Shown here: positions 9,032 to 18,400 of the stretch, one piece after another
How positions within the stretch are numbered: position 1 is the stretch's first letter
Layout: every line of letters begins with the position of its first letter
DNA from: Buttiauxella gaviniae
Lineage (GTDB): Bacteria; Pseudomonadota; Gammaproteobacteria; Enterobacterales; Enterobacteriaceae
Assembly (NCBI RefSeq): GCF_040786275.1
Contig: NZ_JBFMVT010000002.1
Span: forward strand, 3,100,001 to 3,164,000
Reading direction: 5' to 3'
Length of the DNA stretch: 64,000 nucleotides
Made by a program: the position numbers and the translations under genes
Notes under the pieces: generated by a model
What the model was told of the DNA's origin: nothing
What the model saw: the letters and a program-made list of their open reading frames with translations, nothing else
The model's database searches: none

Positions 9032-9682
9032 CTATTTTGCGACGTACCACTCCTTCCGGTGGTTCCACGCCACCAAAAAATTGAGTAGCGCGGCGCCGAT
9101 CAGGGAATAGAACACTAGCTGAGGTTTTAAGAAGAAAAGCGAGGAGGAGAAGAGAACCAGATCAAAGGCCAACTGGAACCAGCCCGCTTTAAGCCCAGTC
9201 TTTTCCTGAATATAAAGGGCTAATATTCCAATGCCCCCGCAGCTAGATTTATGTCTGAATAACCCTAATAAACCGATACCAATGCATAGCCCGGCTAAAA
9301 CAGCGCCAACCAGAGGGTTAAAGTGGCTGTAGGAAATAAAGGAAGGTAATACCCCCGTAAGAAGAGATATTAACGTTACGGCGAGCAAGGTATTTATCGT
9401 GAATGCAAAACCTAATCTCATCGCCGCAAGCAGATAAAAAGGGACGTTAATAAGAAAGAAAACAATGCCGAAACTTGTGCCAGTGGCATAGGTTATGAGA
9501 AACGCGAGCCCTGCGGTCTGGCCGGTGATGAGCCCAAGACTGTGCAACATGGACATGCCAAACGAAATAATAATAATGCCAAAGAGTTGCCCCTGGATAT
9601 TATCGATAAGGTTATGTCTGGCAGATAGCGGTGGCTCCTCCTGGACGTTTTGCGGGTTATTACCTTTGGCGGAATTTTTCAT
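9032..9682 (-). CDS. YitT-family membrane protein
   Basis: About 216 residues, starting at MKNSAKG; the TTG start four codons earlier would swallow the GGA ribosome site that sits 7 bases before this ATG. About 30 polar residues are followed by five or six hydrophobic segments, with a GQTAGLAFLITYATG motif in the first half and a HKSSCGGIGILALYIQ motif later, as in YitT/DUF161 proteins. The family is found at the inner membrane, with no agreed transport substrate. The gene sits downstream of a 33-residue membrane protein, apparently in one transcript led by nested palindromes. Confidence 0.75.
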   Translation of the reverse strand: MKNSAKGNNPQNVQEEPPLSARHNLIDNIQGQLFGIIIISFGMSMLHSLGLITGQTAGLAFLITYATGTSFGIVFFLINVPFYLLAAMRLGFAFTINTLLAVTLISLLTGVLPSFISYSHFNPLVGAVLAGLCIGIGLLGLFRHKSSCGGIGILALYIQEKTGLKAGWFQLAFDLVLFSSSLFFLKPQLVFYSLIGAALLNFLVAWNHRKEWYVAK

Positions 9683-9712
9683 TTTAATTTCCAAATCAGT
9701 AAAAGACCTTTA

Positions 9713-9814
9713 TTACAGATGCAGGCTACTTAGCGCTACCAGAAGGTAGGCTGCCAGGGTCACTATAATGGTAGAAATTACGATGCGTTGCTCTTTAATT
9801 TTGCTGTCAGACAT
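9713..9814 (-). CDS. Small membrane protein, 33 residues
   Basis: The frame starts MSDSKIKEQR and has one hydrophobic helix (about residues 11-31). GAGAG lies 7 bases before this ATG, which favours it over longer starts in the same frame. It lies 30 bases upstream of the YitT-family gene on the same strand and 50 bases downstream of the nested palindromes, so it is likely the first gene of that transcript. No homologue is recognised. Confidence 0.55.
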   Translation of the reverse strand: MSDSKIKEQRIVISTIIVTLAAYLLVALSSLHL

Positions 9815-9867
9815 GGGCATTCTCTCAATCAGCCATTCACAGACCGGGGTCATGGTCGTTAGAGACA

Positions 9868-9911
9868 AAATATCAACACGGAGTTGAAATTTCAACTTTA
9901 TGTTGATATTT
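9868..9911. promoter_or_regulatory. Nested palindromic operators
   Basis: Outer arms AAATATCAACA / TGTTGATATTT enclose a perfect 16-bp palindrome AGTTGAAATTTCAACT. It can also be read as two tandem TCAAC-N5-GTTGA sites (9873-9887 and 9892-9906). It lies upstream of the small membrane protein and YitT-family gene and shares half sites with 8997-9012. Confidence 0.55.
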
Positions 9912-9946
9912 GCGGTATGCCATCTTTGATACCAACGAAATTCACT

Positions 9947-11383
9947 TCATCGCGTTGGCTCGGTTAGCTGACTCAAAATTCCGGTATTTGCCAGCAGGCT
10001 TAACCGGGCGGACTGCCACTCGGCAATGGCTTGAATGCGCTGCTGTTGGGCATCTGCCAGCGCCGACTGGGCGTTGAGCACTTCGAGAATATCCGCAACA
10101 TCTTTATCGTAGCGGCGGCGTGATGAGTTAACGCTGGCCTGAGCGGCGTCGAGTAATTGCTGGCTTACGGTCAGCACGCCGAGGGCGGTTTTTGCATCGG
10201 CCCAGGCTTTCACCACGTCGGTGAGAATATGCTCGGTGGTATCCGCAAGCTGCGCCTCGCTCTGTTCGGCCTGGGCGCGCGCTTCGAGAATTTTGTAGTG
10301 GCGGCTAAAGCCATCAAACAAAGGGATCGAAACGGTCAGCCCGACCTCTTTTTCGGTCTGCTCTGAAGTGGATAAGCCCTGATTAGGGAAGCCGTTGCGT
10401 GAGATATGCGCCGTCATATCGACGGTCGGTAAACCCTCCGAGCGCACCTGAATGATTTTGTCTTTATCAGCCCGCCATTTTGCCCGCGCCTGCATAATCG
10501 CCGGATGGCGGGTTTGCGCCTCTTTCAGCCACTGGTCAAGATCGTGGATATCGGACGGGATCACCCGGTCGGGTTGGGCGGGTAAATGAATCGGCGTCGC
10601 AAGGTCGATGCCCATTTCCTGTTTCAGCAGCGCCAGGTTTTTCTGGTAATCACCACGGGCATGCATCGCATTAAGTTGCGCTTTGGCGAGCGCCGTCGCG
10701 GCCTGCAAGGTGTCATCCTGAGTGGTGGCGCCTTTGGCTTCGCGCCGCTCGGCAACGCTTAATGTCTGCTGCGCCAGGTCGGCTATCTGCAGACGGGCCT
10801 CCATTACCGCCTTGCTGGTCATCACTTCAAACCAGGCCTGAATCACCGAAGCCATGGTTTTTTGCAAGGCCGCGTCATGCCCGGCAATCGCGGCTAACAG
10901 CATCTGATTCGCTGCTTCGCGGTTAGCGGCACGCCCCCCGAAATCAAATAAGCGCCAGTTGAGCGAGCCGTAATACTGGTTGCCGATGCTGGTGGTGGTG
11001 GTTTGGGGATCAAAAACGGTGGCCGGGCGGGTGTTGGTGTCCCGCAGGCGGCTGACGGAGCCGGTAATCGTTGGCAGATAAGCGGCTCTGGCTTCACCCA
11101 CCGCGCCGGTTTGCATTTTAATTTCTGCCCAGGTGGCGCGGATTTGCGGGTTGTTGCACAGCGCGGTATCGACAGCGTCCGTCAGCGCCAGGGGCTGAGT
11201 AAAGTCCACGGATGCGGAGCAACGGATGTGGCTGGCATCGGGCAGCGTTGCGCCGTTCTCTAATTGTACCGGGTGCGCTAATAACGGATCGTCCAGGAAA
11301 CCTGTTTGCTCTTCAGCGTGAGCGGCAGGCTGGAGCCACAGCCCGAGCAGGCAGAGAGAGACTAAAACTTTGTTAGCGTTCAT
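9947..11383 (-). CDS. TolC-family outer membrane factor of type I secretion system
   Basis: 478 residues with a signal peptide (cleavage after AAHA, about residue 23). The two long coiled-coil halves of the TolC/LapE fold are visible: LTDAVDTALCNNPQIRA near 66 and the DIATPIHLP-type middle, then the second repeat to YDKDVADILEVLNAQSALADAQ near 440. It forms the outer-membrane channel through which the ABC/HlyD pair exports protein. Its start overlaps the end of the hlyD-like gene by 11 bases, so the three genes form one coupled operon. Having its own TolC is typical of adhesin- and large-protein-dedicated type I systems. Confidence 0.88.
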   Translation of the reverse strand: MNANKVLVSLCLLGLWLQPAAHAEEQTGFLDDPLLAHPVQLENGATLPDASHIRCSASVDFTQPLALTDAVDTALCNNPQIRATWAEIKMQTGAVGEARAAYLPTITGSVSRLRDTNTRPATVFDPQTTTTSIGNQYYGSLNWRLFDFGGRAANREAANQMLLAAIAGHDAALQKTMASVIQAWFEVMTSKAVMEARLQIADLAQQTLSVAERREAKGATTQDDTLQAATALAKAQLNAMHARGDYQKNLALLKQEMGIDLATPIHLPAQPDRVIPSDIHDLDQWLKEAQTRHPAIMQARAKWRADKDKIIQVRSEGLPTVDMTAHISRNGFPNQGLSTSEQTEKEVGLTVSIPLFDGFSRHYKILEARAQAEQSEAQLADTTEHILTDVVKAWADAKTALGVLTVSQQLLDAAQASVNSSRRRYDKDVADILEVLNAQSALADAQQQRIQAIAEWQSARLSLLANTGILSQLTEPTR

Positions 11384-12770
11384 TCAGGCTCTCATGGGTG
11401 TGTTGAATCAGAGGCGAGAGGAAGTACTCAATCACCCGACGGCTACCGGTTTTGATTTCAATGGAGGCGCTCATGCCTGGCCGAAGCGCTGAGGGCTCGC
11501 CATCAATATCCATCGTTTTCTGATCCAGCCTGATGTGAATGGCGTACTGCGAGTTCTGCGCTTTGGGGGCGTTTTCGCCGTGGCTGGCAGGCGGGTTATC
11601 CCCCGAGTTGGCAGCCCCGGCATTCATCGCATCGCGTGAAACATAGGTCACTTCGCCCTGCATCATGCCGTATTTGGTGTAGTCGAACGCTTCGATTTTT
11701 ACCGCGGCATGCTGGCCTTTATGCACGAAGCCGATGTCCTTGTTTTCCACCATCGCTTCGATCTCGACCTGATTTTGCTTCGGCACGATGACCATCAGCG
11801 GCTGCGCGGCCGTCACCACGCCACCGAGGGTATGCACCGCCAATTGTTGCACCGTGCCGTCAACCGGAGCAGTGAGTTGGAGTTGGGTTTTATGGGCGTC
11901 GGCTCGCTCGACATCCTGATGCGCTTCGGCCTGCTGGCGTAACCCTTCGTTAAGTTCGTCTTCGGTTTTCTTACGGGTTTCGGCGATGTACGCCTCGCGC
12001 TGGTGGCGGGCATCGGCGAGTTTGCCTTCCAGCTCTATTTTTTCCTGCTCTTTTTCCTGCCAGGAGCTGACCGATACATCATGGTTTTGCGCCAGATCTT
12101 TGTAGTTCTGCGCCCGCTCGCGAACCAGAGGCAATTGCAGGCTGTAGCGGTTAATTTCCCCGTCCAGATCCTGCAACCGGCTTTCCACACTCAGCCATTG
12201 GCTGGCAAGCTGGCGGCGGGCATCGGCGACTTTCTCTGCGGCGATGTTCCCGGCGTCGCTCAGTTCAGTAAATTTATTTGCTGAAAGGGAGGCCAGCAGG
12301 GCACGCGAGCGCGCCACCTGCAGGGCTGCGGTGTCCTGGCCTACTGCGGCACGCATTTTCTCGTGGTCAATAATTTGCGTATCAAGAACCAGCAGTGGGG
12401 CGCCTGCCCGCACGGTCTGCCCGTCTGTGACGTAGATTTGCGAGACGCGAGCGGTTTCCACGGAGGCGATGGTTTTGGCGTGGCTTGAGGGGATGATTTT
12501 CCCGCTGGCGGAAACAATAATGTCGACCTTGCCGAACACGGACCATAGCACCAGGAAAACGATGATCGCCATCAGCAGGCGTGCCGTCCAGCGGGCGGTG
12601 GGTGACACAGGAGCCAGTTGCAACGCCAGAGCCGCCGGGAAAAACTCCGCCTCTTCAGCTTTCAGCGCGGGCGGGGTGAGCGCATGGCGTTGTTTCCAGA
12701 AATAGGCAAAGTGCGAGCGGTAGCGTTTCACCAGTTCGCACCAGGCGGTGTGGCGTAATCTCAGGCTCAT
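11373..12770 (-). CDS. HlyD-family periplasmic adaptor
   Basis: 465 residues. One membrane helix at about 64-83 (LLMAIIVFLVLWSVFG) follows a 60-residue cytoplasmic tail. A biotinyl-lipoyl half-motif starts at VSASGKIIPSS, a long coiled-coil hairpin covers about 140-300, and a beta-barrel domain ends in a LRPGMSASIEIKTGSRRVIEYFLSP-type HlyD signature, split here by the reader. It links the ABC protein to the TolC-like channel across the periplasm. The ATGA overlap with the ABC gene (12767-12770) shows coupling. Confidence 0.9.
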   Translation of the reverse strand: MSLRLRHTAWCELVKRYRSHFAYFWKQRHALTPPALKAEEAEFFPAALALQLAPVSPTARWTARLLMAIIVFLVLWSVFGKVDIIVSASGKIIPSSHAKTIASVETARVSQIYVTDGQTVRAGAPLLVLDTQIIDHEKMRAAVGQDTAALQVARSRALLASLSANKFTELSDAGNIAAEKVADARRQLASQWLSVESRLQDLDGEINRYSLQLPLVRERAQNYKDLAQNHDVSVSSWQEKEQEKIELEGKLADARHQREAYIAETRKKTEDELNEGLRQQAEAHQDVERADAHKTQLQLTAPVDGTVQQLAVHTLGGVVTAAQPLMVIVPKQNQVEIEAMVENKDIGFVHKGQHAAVKIEAFDYTKYGMMQGEVTYVSRDAMNAGAANSGDNPPASHGENAPKAQNSQYAIHIRLDQKTMDIDGEPSALRPGMSASIEIKTGSRRVIEYFLSPLIQHTHESLNER

Positions 12771-14935
12771 ACGCAGACCTCTCTTACCGGGCCTTGTTGC
12801 AGGGCATACAAATGCGCATAGATGCCGTCAGCCTGGCGAACCAGGTCGTTATGATGGCCGACTTCGGCAATTTGCCCGCGCTCCATAACCACGATGCGGT
12901 TGGCTTCGCGCACCGCCGATAAACGGTGCGCAATGATTAGCACAGTGCGGCCTTCACAGATACGGCGCATATTGTCCTGAATGATTTTTTCGGATTCATA
13001 ATCCAGGGCGCTGGTGGCCTCATCAAAAATCAAAATGCGTGGGTTCGAGATGAGGGCGCGGGCAATGGCGATGCGCTGGCGCTGCCCGCCAGACAGGCCG
13101 GTGCCATGTTCTCCGACCAGCGTGTCGTAACCTTCCGGCAGCTCGCAGATAAACTCATGCGCACCGGCAAGTTTCGCGGCTTCCATCACGGCTTCTATAG
13201 GCAGCGTTGGGTTCGTCAGGGCGATATTGGCGCGGATCGAGCGGTTAAACAGATTGTTCTCCTGCTGCACCACGCCGATCTGGTGTCGGAGCGAGGTGGT
13301 GTTGATGACCGCCAGATCGTGCCCGTCCAGCAGCACGCGGCCACGGTCGGGGATATACAGCCTTTGCACCAGTTTGGTCAGGGTACTTTTCCCGGAACCG
13401 GAACGCCCGACGATACCTATCACTTCCCCTGGTTTTATCGAAAGGCTTACCTGGCGCAACACTTCGGAAGCATCCGGGCGATAGCGGAACGTCACCTGGT
13501 CGAACTCAATGGCCCCGGACAGCCGCGGCAGCCGCGATTTCTGATCCACGACTTCTGGGTGGGTGTTCAAAATATCCCCAAGACGGCTCATGGAGATCCC
13601 CACCTGCTGAAAATCGTTCCATAACTGAGCGAGGCGCAAAATCGGCTGTGACACCTGGCCTGCGAGCATATTGAATGCCACCAGAGCCCCCACGGTCAGT
13701 TGGTTATCAATCACCAGAGTGGCGCCAGCCCACATAATGGCGGCGGTAACCAGTTTGCTGATCAGCGTAATGCCGCCGCTGGCGATGGTCGAAATATTGG
13801 TGGCTGACAGCCCGGAGGTGACGTAGCCCGCGAGTTGGTCGTCCCAGTTTTTTACCCAGCGTGGCTCCACCGCCATCGCTTTGACGGTGTCGATATTGCT
13901 GATGGTTTCCACGAGGAAGGACTGGTTTTCCGCCGATTTGTTGAATTTTTCATTCAGGCGGCGGCGCAGTACCGGGGTGAACACCACGGATAACAAAACA
14001 TACAGCGGGATGGAGGCAATCACGATAAGCGTTAATTTCACGCTATAGCTGAACATCACCGCGAGAAAAACGAAGGAGAAGAGAATATCGAGCACCACCG
14101 TGATGGCATTGCCGGTCAGGAACGAACGGATATTTTCCAGCTCGCGCACTCGCGCTACCGAGTCCCCGACGCGGCGGCTCTGGAAATAAGCAATCGGCAG
14201 ATTAAGCATATGGCGAAACAGGCGCGCGCCGAGTTCAACATCCAGTTTGCTGCTGGTATGGGCAAACACCCAGGTGCGAATGCCGCTTAATAAGGCTTCA
14301 AACAGGTTGGCGGCAACCAGACCAATGGCAACCACGTGTAGGGTTTTCATCGCATGGTTGACCAGGACTTTATCCATGACCACCTGAAAGAACAGCGGCG
14401 TGGCTAAGCCGATTAATTGCAGCACCAGGGAGATAAGCATGATCTCCCCTAAAATACGCCGGTATTTAATCAGGGCCGGAATAAACCAGGTGAAATCGAA
14501 TTTGGCCAAGGCACCGCTGAAATTTACTTTGCTTGAGAAGTAAATAACGTCCCCGGTCCATACATCGGGTAATTCATCGATGGAAATAAATTCAGGCGGG
14601 CAGTTTTCATATTGAATCAGCAGGCGAGGTTTTACGAGATGAGTTTCATTCTTACTGCCTGGGTCATATTTCCCGAGGATAAAATATCGCCCGTCACGAT
14701 GGCGTGCGACCGCCGGTAATGCGGCTTTATCCATTCGACGCGGGTCCTGGCGCACTACTTTAGTTTTAAGCCCTAACTCCTGCGCTGCCAATAATAGGGC
14801 TTGTTGGCCAAAAATGGGCTGCCCTTCAGGGGATATTTCAAGATGACCGGCAAATTTATGCTGAAGGTTTATTTTGTCGACAGCGATCTGGTGAAAGGCG
14901 CCAATGACCTGCAAACAGAAAAAACCGCTATCCAT
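12767..14935 (-). CDS. Type I secretion ABC transporter with C39-like domain
   Basis: 722 residues. Residues 1-125 are a C39-like domain that lacks the catalytic Cys (S replaces it in MDSGFF), as in HlyB, so it is a substrate-docking and not a cleaving domain. A six-helix permease covers about 150-440. The ATPase has Walker A GRSGSGKST, signature LSGGQRQ, Walker B ILIFDEATSALD and H-loop IAHRLS. It exports a C-terminally signalled protein in one step. The start is the first ATG after an in-frame stop but has no ribosome site; a better-looking N-terminus lies in another frame just upstream. The likely cargo is the divergent calpain-like protein, or the adhesin at 1-4 kb. Confidence 0.9.
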   Translation of the reverse strand: MDSGFFCLQVIGAFHQIAVDKINLQHKFAGHLEISPEGQPIFGQQALLLAAQELGLKTKVVRQDPRRMDKAALPAVARHRDGRYFILGKYDPGSKNETHLVKPRLLIQYENCPPEFISIDELPDVWTGDVIYFSSKVNFSGALAKFDFTWFIPALIKYRRILGEIMLISLVLQLIGLATPLFFQVVMDKVLVNHAMKTLHVVAIGLVAANLFEALLSGIRTWVFAHTSSKLDVELGARLFRHMLNLPIAYFQSRRVGDSVARVRELENIRSFLTGNAITVVLDILFSFVFLAVMFSYSVKLTLIVIASIPLYVLLSVVFTPVLRRRLNEKFNKSAENQSFLVETISNIDTVKAMAVEPRWVKNWDDQLAGYVTSGLSATNISTIASGGITLISKLVTAAIMWAGATLVIDNQLTVGALVAFNMLAGQVSQPILRLAQLWNDFQQVGISMSRLGDILNTHPEVVDQKSRLPRLSGAIEFDQVTFRYRPDASEVLRQVSLSIKPGEVIGIVGRSGSGKSTLTKLVQRLYIPDRGRVLLDGHDLAVINTTSLRHQIGVVQQENNLFNRSIRANIALTNPTLPIEAVMEAAKLAGAHEFICELPEGYDTLVGEHGTGLSGGQRQRIAIARALISNPRILIFDEATSALDYESEKIIQDNMRRICEGRTVLIIAHRLSAVREANRIVVMERGQIAEVGHHNDLVRQADGIYAHLYALQQGPVREVCV

Positions 14936-15478
14936 GGGATACCGCCGAAGGCAAAGAAGTCATATTTATTAACAAACCAGTCATTATCAAGGATATAAAA
15001 TATGCGCGATTAAATATCACAGGCTCTGGGGGTTGTCAAAATGGTGTAGGCATTAAAAAATAAACAAAATTAGACATTTACGGGTTTTATTATGCTGCGC
15101 GAGTGTTGAAAAATGGTGCGTTACTTGTGTTCTTTCTGATAAATAAATAGTGGTTTTTTTAATTTTATTCTCATTAATTTGTCATAACAGATCAGAAAAA
15201 ATACAAAGTTGTTTATTTTAGTAAATGCACGTTAATGCTTGTAAGTGTTGTCTTATTTTGAAATATCACTATTTGCTCTATTGTGTTGAAATTTTGATCA
15301 AAAATAAAAGCTGCTGGTAAAGATGTTGATTGATAATATTTATTTGAACTCATCTTTTTTCTTTCAATCAGTTAAAAGATGTGTGTCGGATTAATCTTTA
15401 ACTATTTGCCATGCGTTTTATATGCAGATGGTTATTCACTTCTAATAAATATTATCCATTCCGGTAAGAGGTTCTGCT
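14936..15478. promoter_or_regulatory. AT-rich divergent intergenic region
   Basis: This 543-base stretch has no gene and is markedly AT-rich, with many A/T tracts (for example around 15150-15190 and 15330-15370). It lies between the divergent ABC gene and the calpain-like gene and must hold promoters for both. Its composition suggests H-NS binding and xenogeneic silencing (inference). No clear palindrome was found. Confidence 0.5.
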
Positions 15479-18400
15479 GTGCCTGATTCCATACAAAATA
15501 TTCCCCCCATGCCCGACCTAAATTCGATTGGTTCATGGAGCAAATCTGATTACGAACGACTGACCGCTGATTTCGTCAGTACCATGACGGCGGACCAAAT
15601 TCACGCCATGAATCATACTTCGTGGATGCCGGATGCCGCAGCGGCTGGATTTACACCTGAAATGGTGGCGAGCATTAATATCAGTATGTACTGGTTCGGT
15701 GCTGGATGGCTGAATAACCTCAGTACAGAGGCAATACAAGGGTTGACACAAACGCAAATGGCGGAGCTGACCGCGAATACGCTTTGCGGCCTGGATGCTA
15801 AACATTTATCCGCCCTGCAACCTGAACAAGTCTCGGCGATTAAGGCGAGTTTTTACTGGTTTAACGAAGAGTGGTTAAACAACCTGACGATTCCGGCCTT
15901 GCAGGCGATTACGCCCGCTCAGTTGAACGGGCTGACCGGAGCCAATCTTTCTAAGCTCGATAGTGCCCATGCGGCTGCACTGACGGCGACGCAAATGGCA
16001 AGCTGGATCACGACCTATTATTGGTTCTCTTCAACCTTCATTAACAATCTTAATACCCAGACTTTCCAGGCGATTACCGCCGCCCATCTGAATGAGCTTA
16101 CTGGCGCGAACTTTAGCGCGCTGGATAAAACGCACATTGCCAGCCTTACCCTTGAAACCCTCGGTGGCCTGAATGACTCGCATCTTTCGGCATTATCCGC
16201 AGAACAGGTCAGTGCCATTACCCACCTTGAGGCATTGAGCAGTGCGCAGTTTGGGTTGTTAAACATTTCAGGATTGCCGGCTTCGACGCTGAAAAACCTG
16301 ACGGAAAGTGAATACTCCGCCCTGACGGCCAGCCAGCTTGAAGCGATAAGCGCGGATAAATTTGCGGGGCTTAATCTTTCCGGGCTTTCAACCTCTGCTA
16401 TTGGCTCAATGAGCAAGGCGGTTTACCAGAAGCTAACCCCTCAGCAGATTGCGACATTAAGCCCGGAGCAAATCCATGCGATGGCCCACACTTCGTGGAT
16501 GTCCGATGCGACCGCCAGCGCTTTCACGCCAGAACAGGTGCAAAACATCAGTATCGGGATGAACTGGTTCAGCGCGGAGTGGTTTAACAACCTGAGCATT
16601 GCAACATTCCAGGCGATGACACCTGCGCAGGTGGGCCAGCTTTCCTCGCAGACGGTCGCGGCGCTGGATAACGAGCATTTGCACGCCCTGACCGCAGATC
16701 AGGTCTGTAGCATGAATAGCTTCGGTAAACTGAGCAGCGCGCAATTTGGCCTGTTAGATATTTCCCGAATGCCAACGTCAGTCATTGGTAATTTTAGTGA
16801 TACCCAATATAAAGGCCTGACGGCAAATCAAATTGCCACGTTAAGCGCTGAGCAAATTAATGCGATGGGCCATGCGGGATGGATGACTGATGATGCCGCT
16901 TCCGGCTTTACGGCCGATCAGATTAAGAATTGCACTCAGAACTTTTACTGGTTCTCGCCTGGCTGGTTTAACCACCTGACTAAAGAAGCCTTCCAGGCCA
17001 TAAAGCCTGAGAGTATGAGCCATATATTCCTCGATGCATTTAATGGTCTGGACGCCGAGCGCCGGGCTCAATTAACCGCGGATCAGGTTGGCGGGATTAC
17101 CTATAACTTCTACTTCTTCTCTTCCGTCTGGTTTAACAGTCTAAGCCCGGATGCGGTGAAAGGGATTACGGCCGATCAGCTTGGCCATATTCAGACTGAC
17201 AATTTCACACACTGGGATAACGACCATTTGGCGGCGTTAACGGCTGCACAAGTCGCAGTCGCTCCGCATCTGAACGCTTTGACGAGTGAACAGTTCGGGC
17301 ATTTAGATATTTCCCAGCTCTCCGTTTCGTCTATCACGCAATTATCTAAAACGGAATATCAGGGGCTGACTGCACAGCAAATTGCCTCATTAAGCGCTGA
17401 ACAAATTCAGGCTTTGCAGCACCTCAGTTGGATCTCACCGGCTGCGACCCAGGGTTTTTCTGCCACGCAGATGCAAGCCTTTGGCAATGATTTATCCGGT
17501 TTTTCAGGCACATTCCTTAACAACCTGAGCCTGGATGCCTTCCATGCATTAACCGCGGGGCAGTTGACGACTCTTAACCCCGTTGCGTTTGTCAGTCTGG
17601 ATTACCGGCACTTCCTGGCCTTAAACAATTTCTCTGATTTGGTTGGCCTGGTGTCGTCGTTGACTACAGACCAGTTGTTAACGCTTTCCCCGATGCTCTC
17701 TCCCGAGCAAAAGGCTCTGCTGCCGGAAGGCCAGCAGGCGTTAATTAACAAATCTGTGGAGGCGGGGTTCTCACTGGTTGATAGCGTGCACGACCCGATA
17801 CTGAAAAATAGCCTGCATAACGTCGTGACCAACGATCTTTCAGTGTTCAGCTTTACGACGATCGAGTCCGCTCTTAAAGATTTAGCCTCTCAGTTAACGG
17901 GTGACCTCACCGAAAGCCAGTACAACGATATAAAAAATTATGTGCAGGAAATTGGCAATGTCTGCGGGACTGACTCGGCCATCTATTCCCTGGTGAATGG
18001 CATGATTGGCACGAATGGCGCATCCGTTTACTGGAGTGCGACCGGTGACGGGGAGCGAATTGGCAGCCTGAATGTAGGTTCGTCAGCGGTGCAATTTAAC
18101 CAGCTAATTTCTAACTGGTTTGATGGCGCGAACGACCCGAAATCTTCCTCAGCCGATCATGTTGATGGGCGTCCGGTGTTCGCTAAAGGTGGCCCGACAA
18201 TTAATGATATTCAGCAGGGCGGGGTTGGAGATTGTTCGCTCCTGTCGGCGCTTCAGGCGGTCGTGGACGCTTCCCCTGATTTTATCAAATCAATGATTGT
18301 TCAGAACCCGAACGATACCTACAGCGTGCGTTTCTTCAAAGACGGCGTGGCGCATTGGGTGACTGTCGATGGCAATGCTTATAGCAGTGGCACAAGTTCA

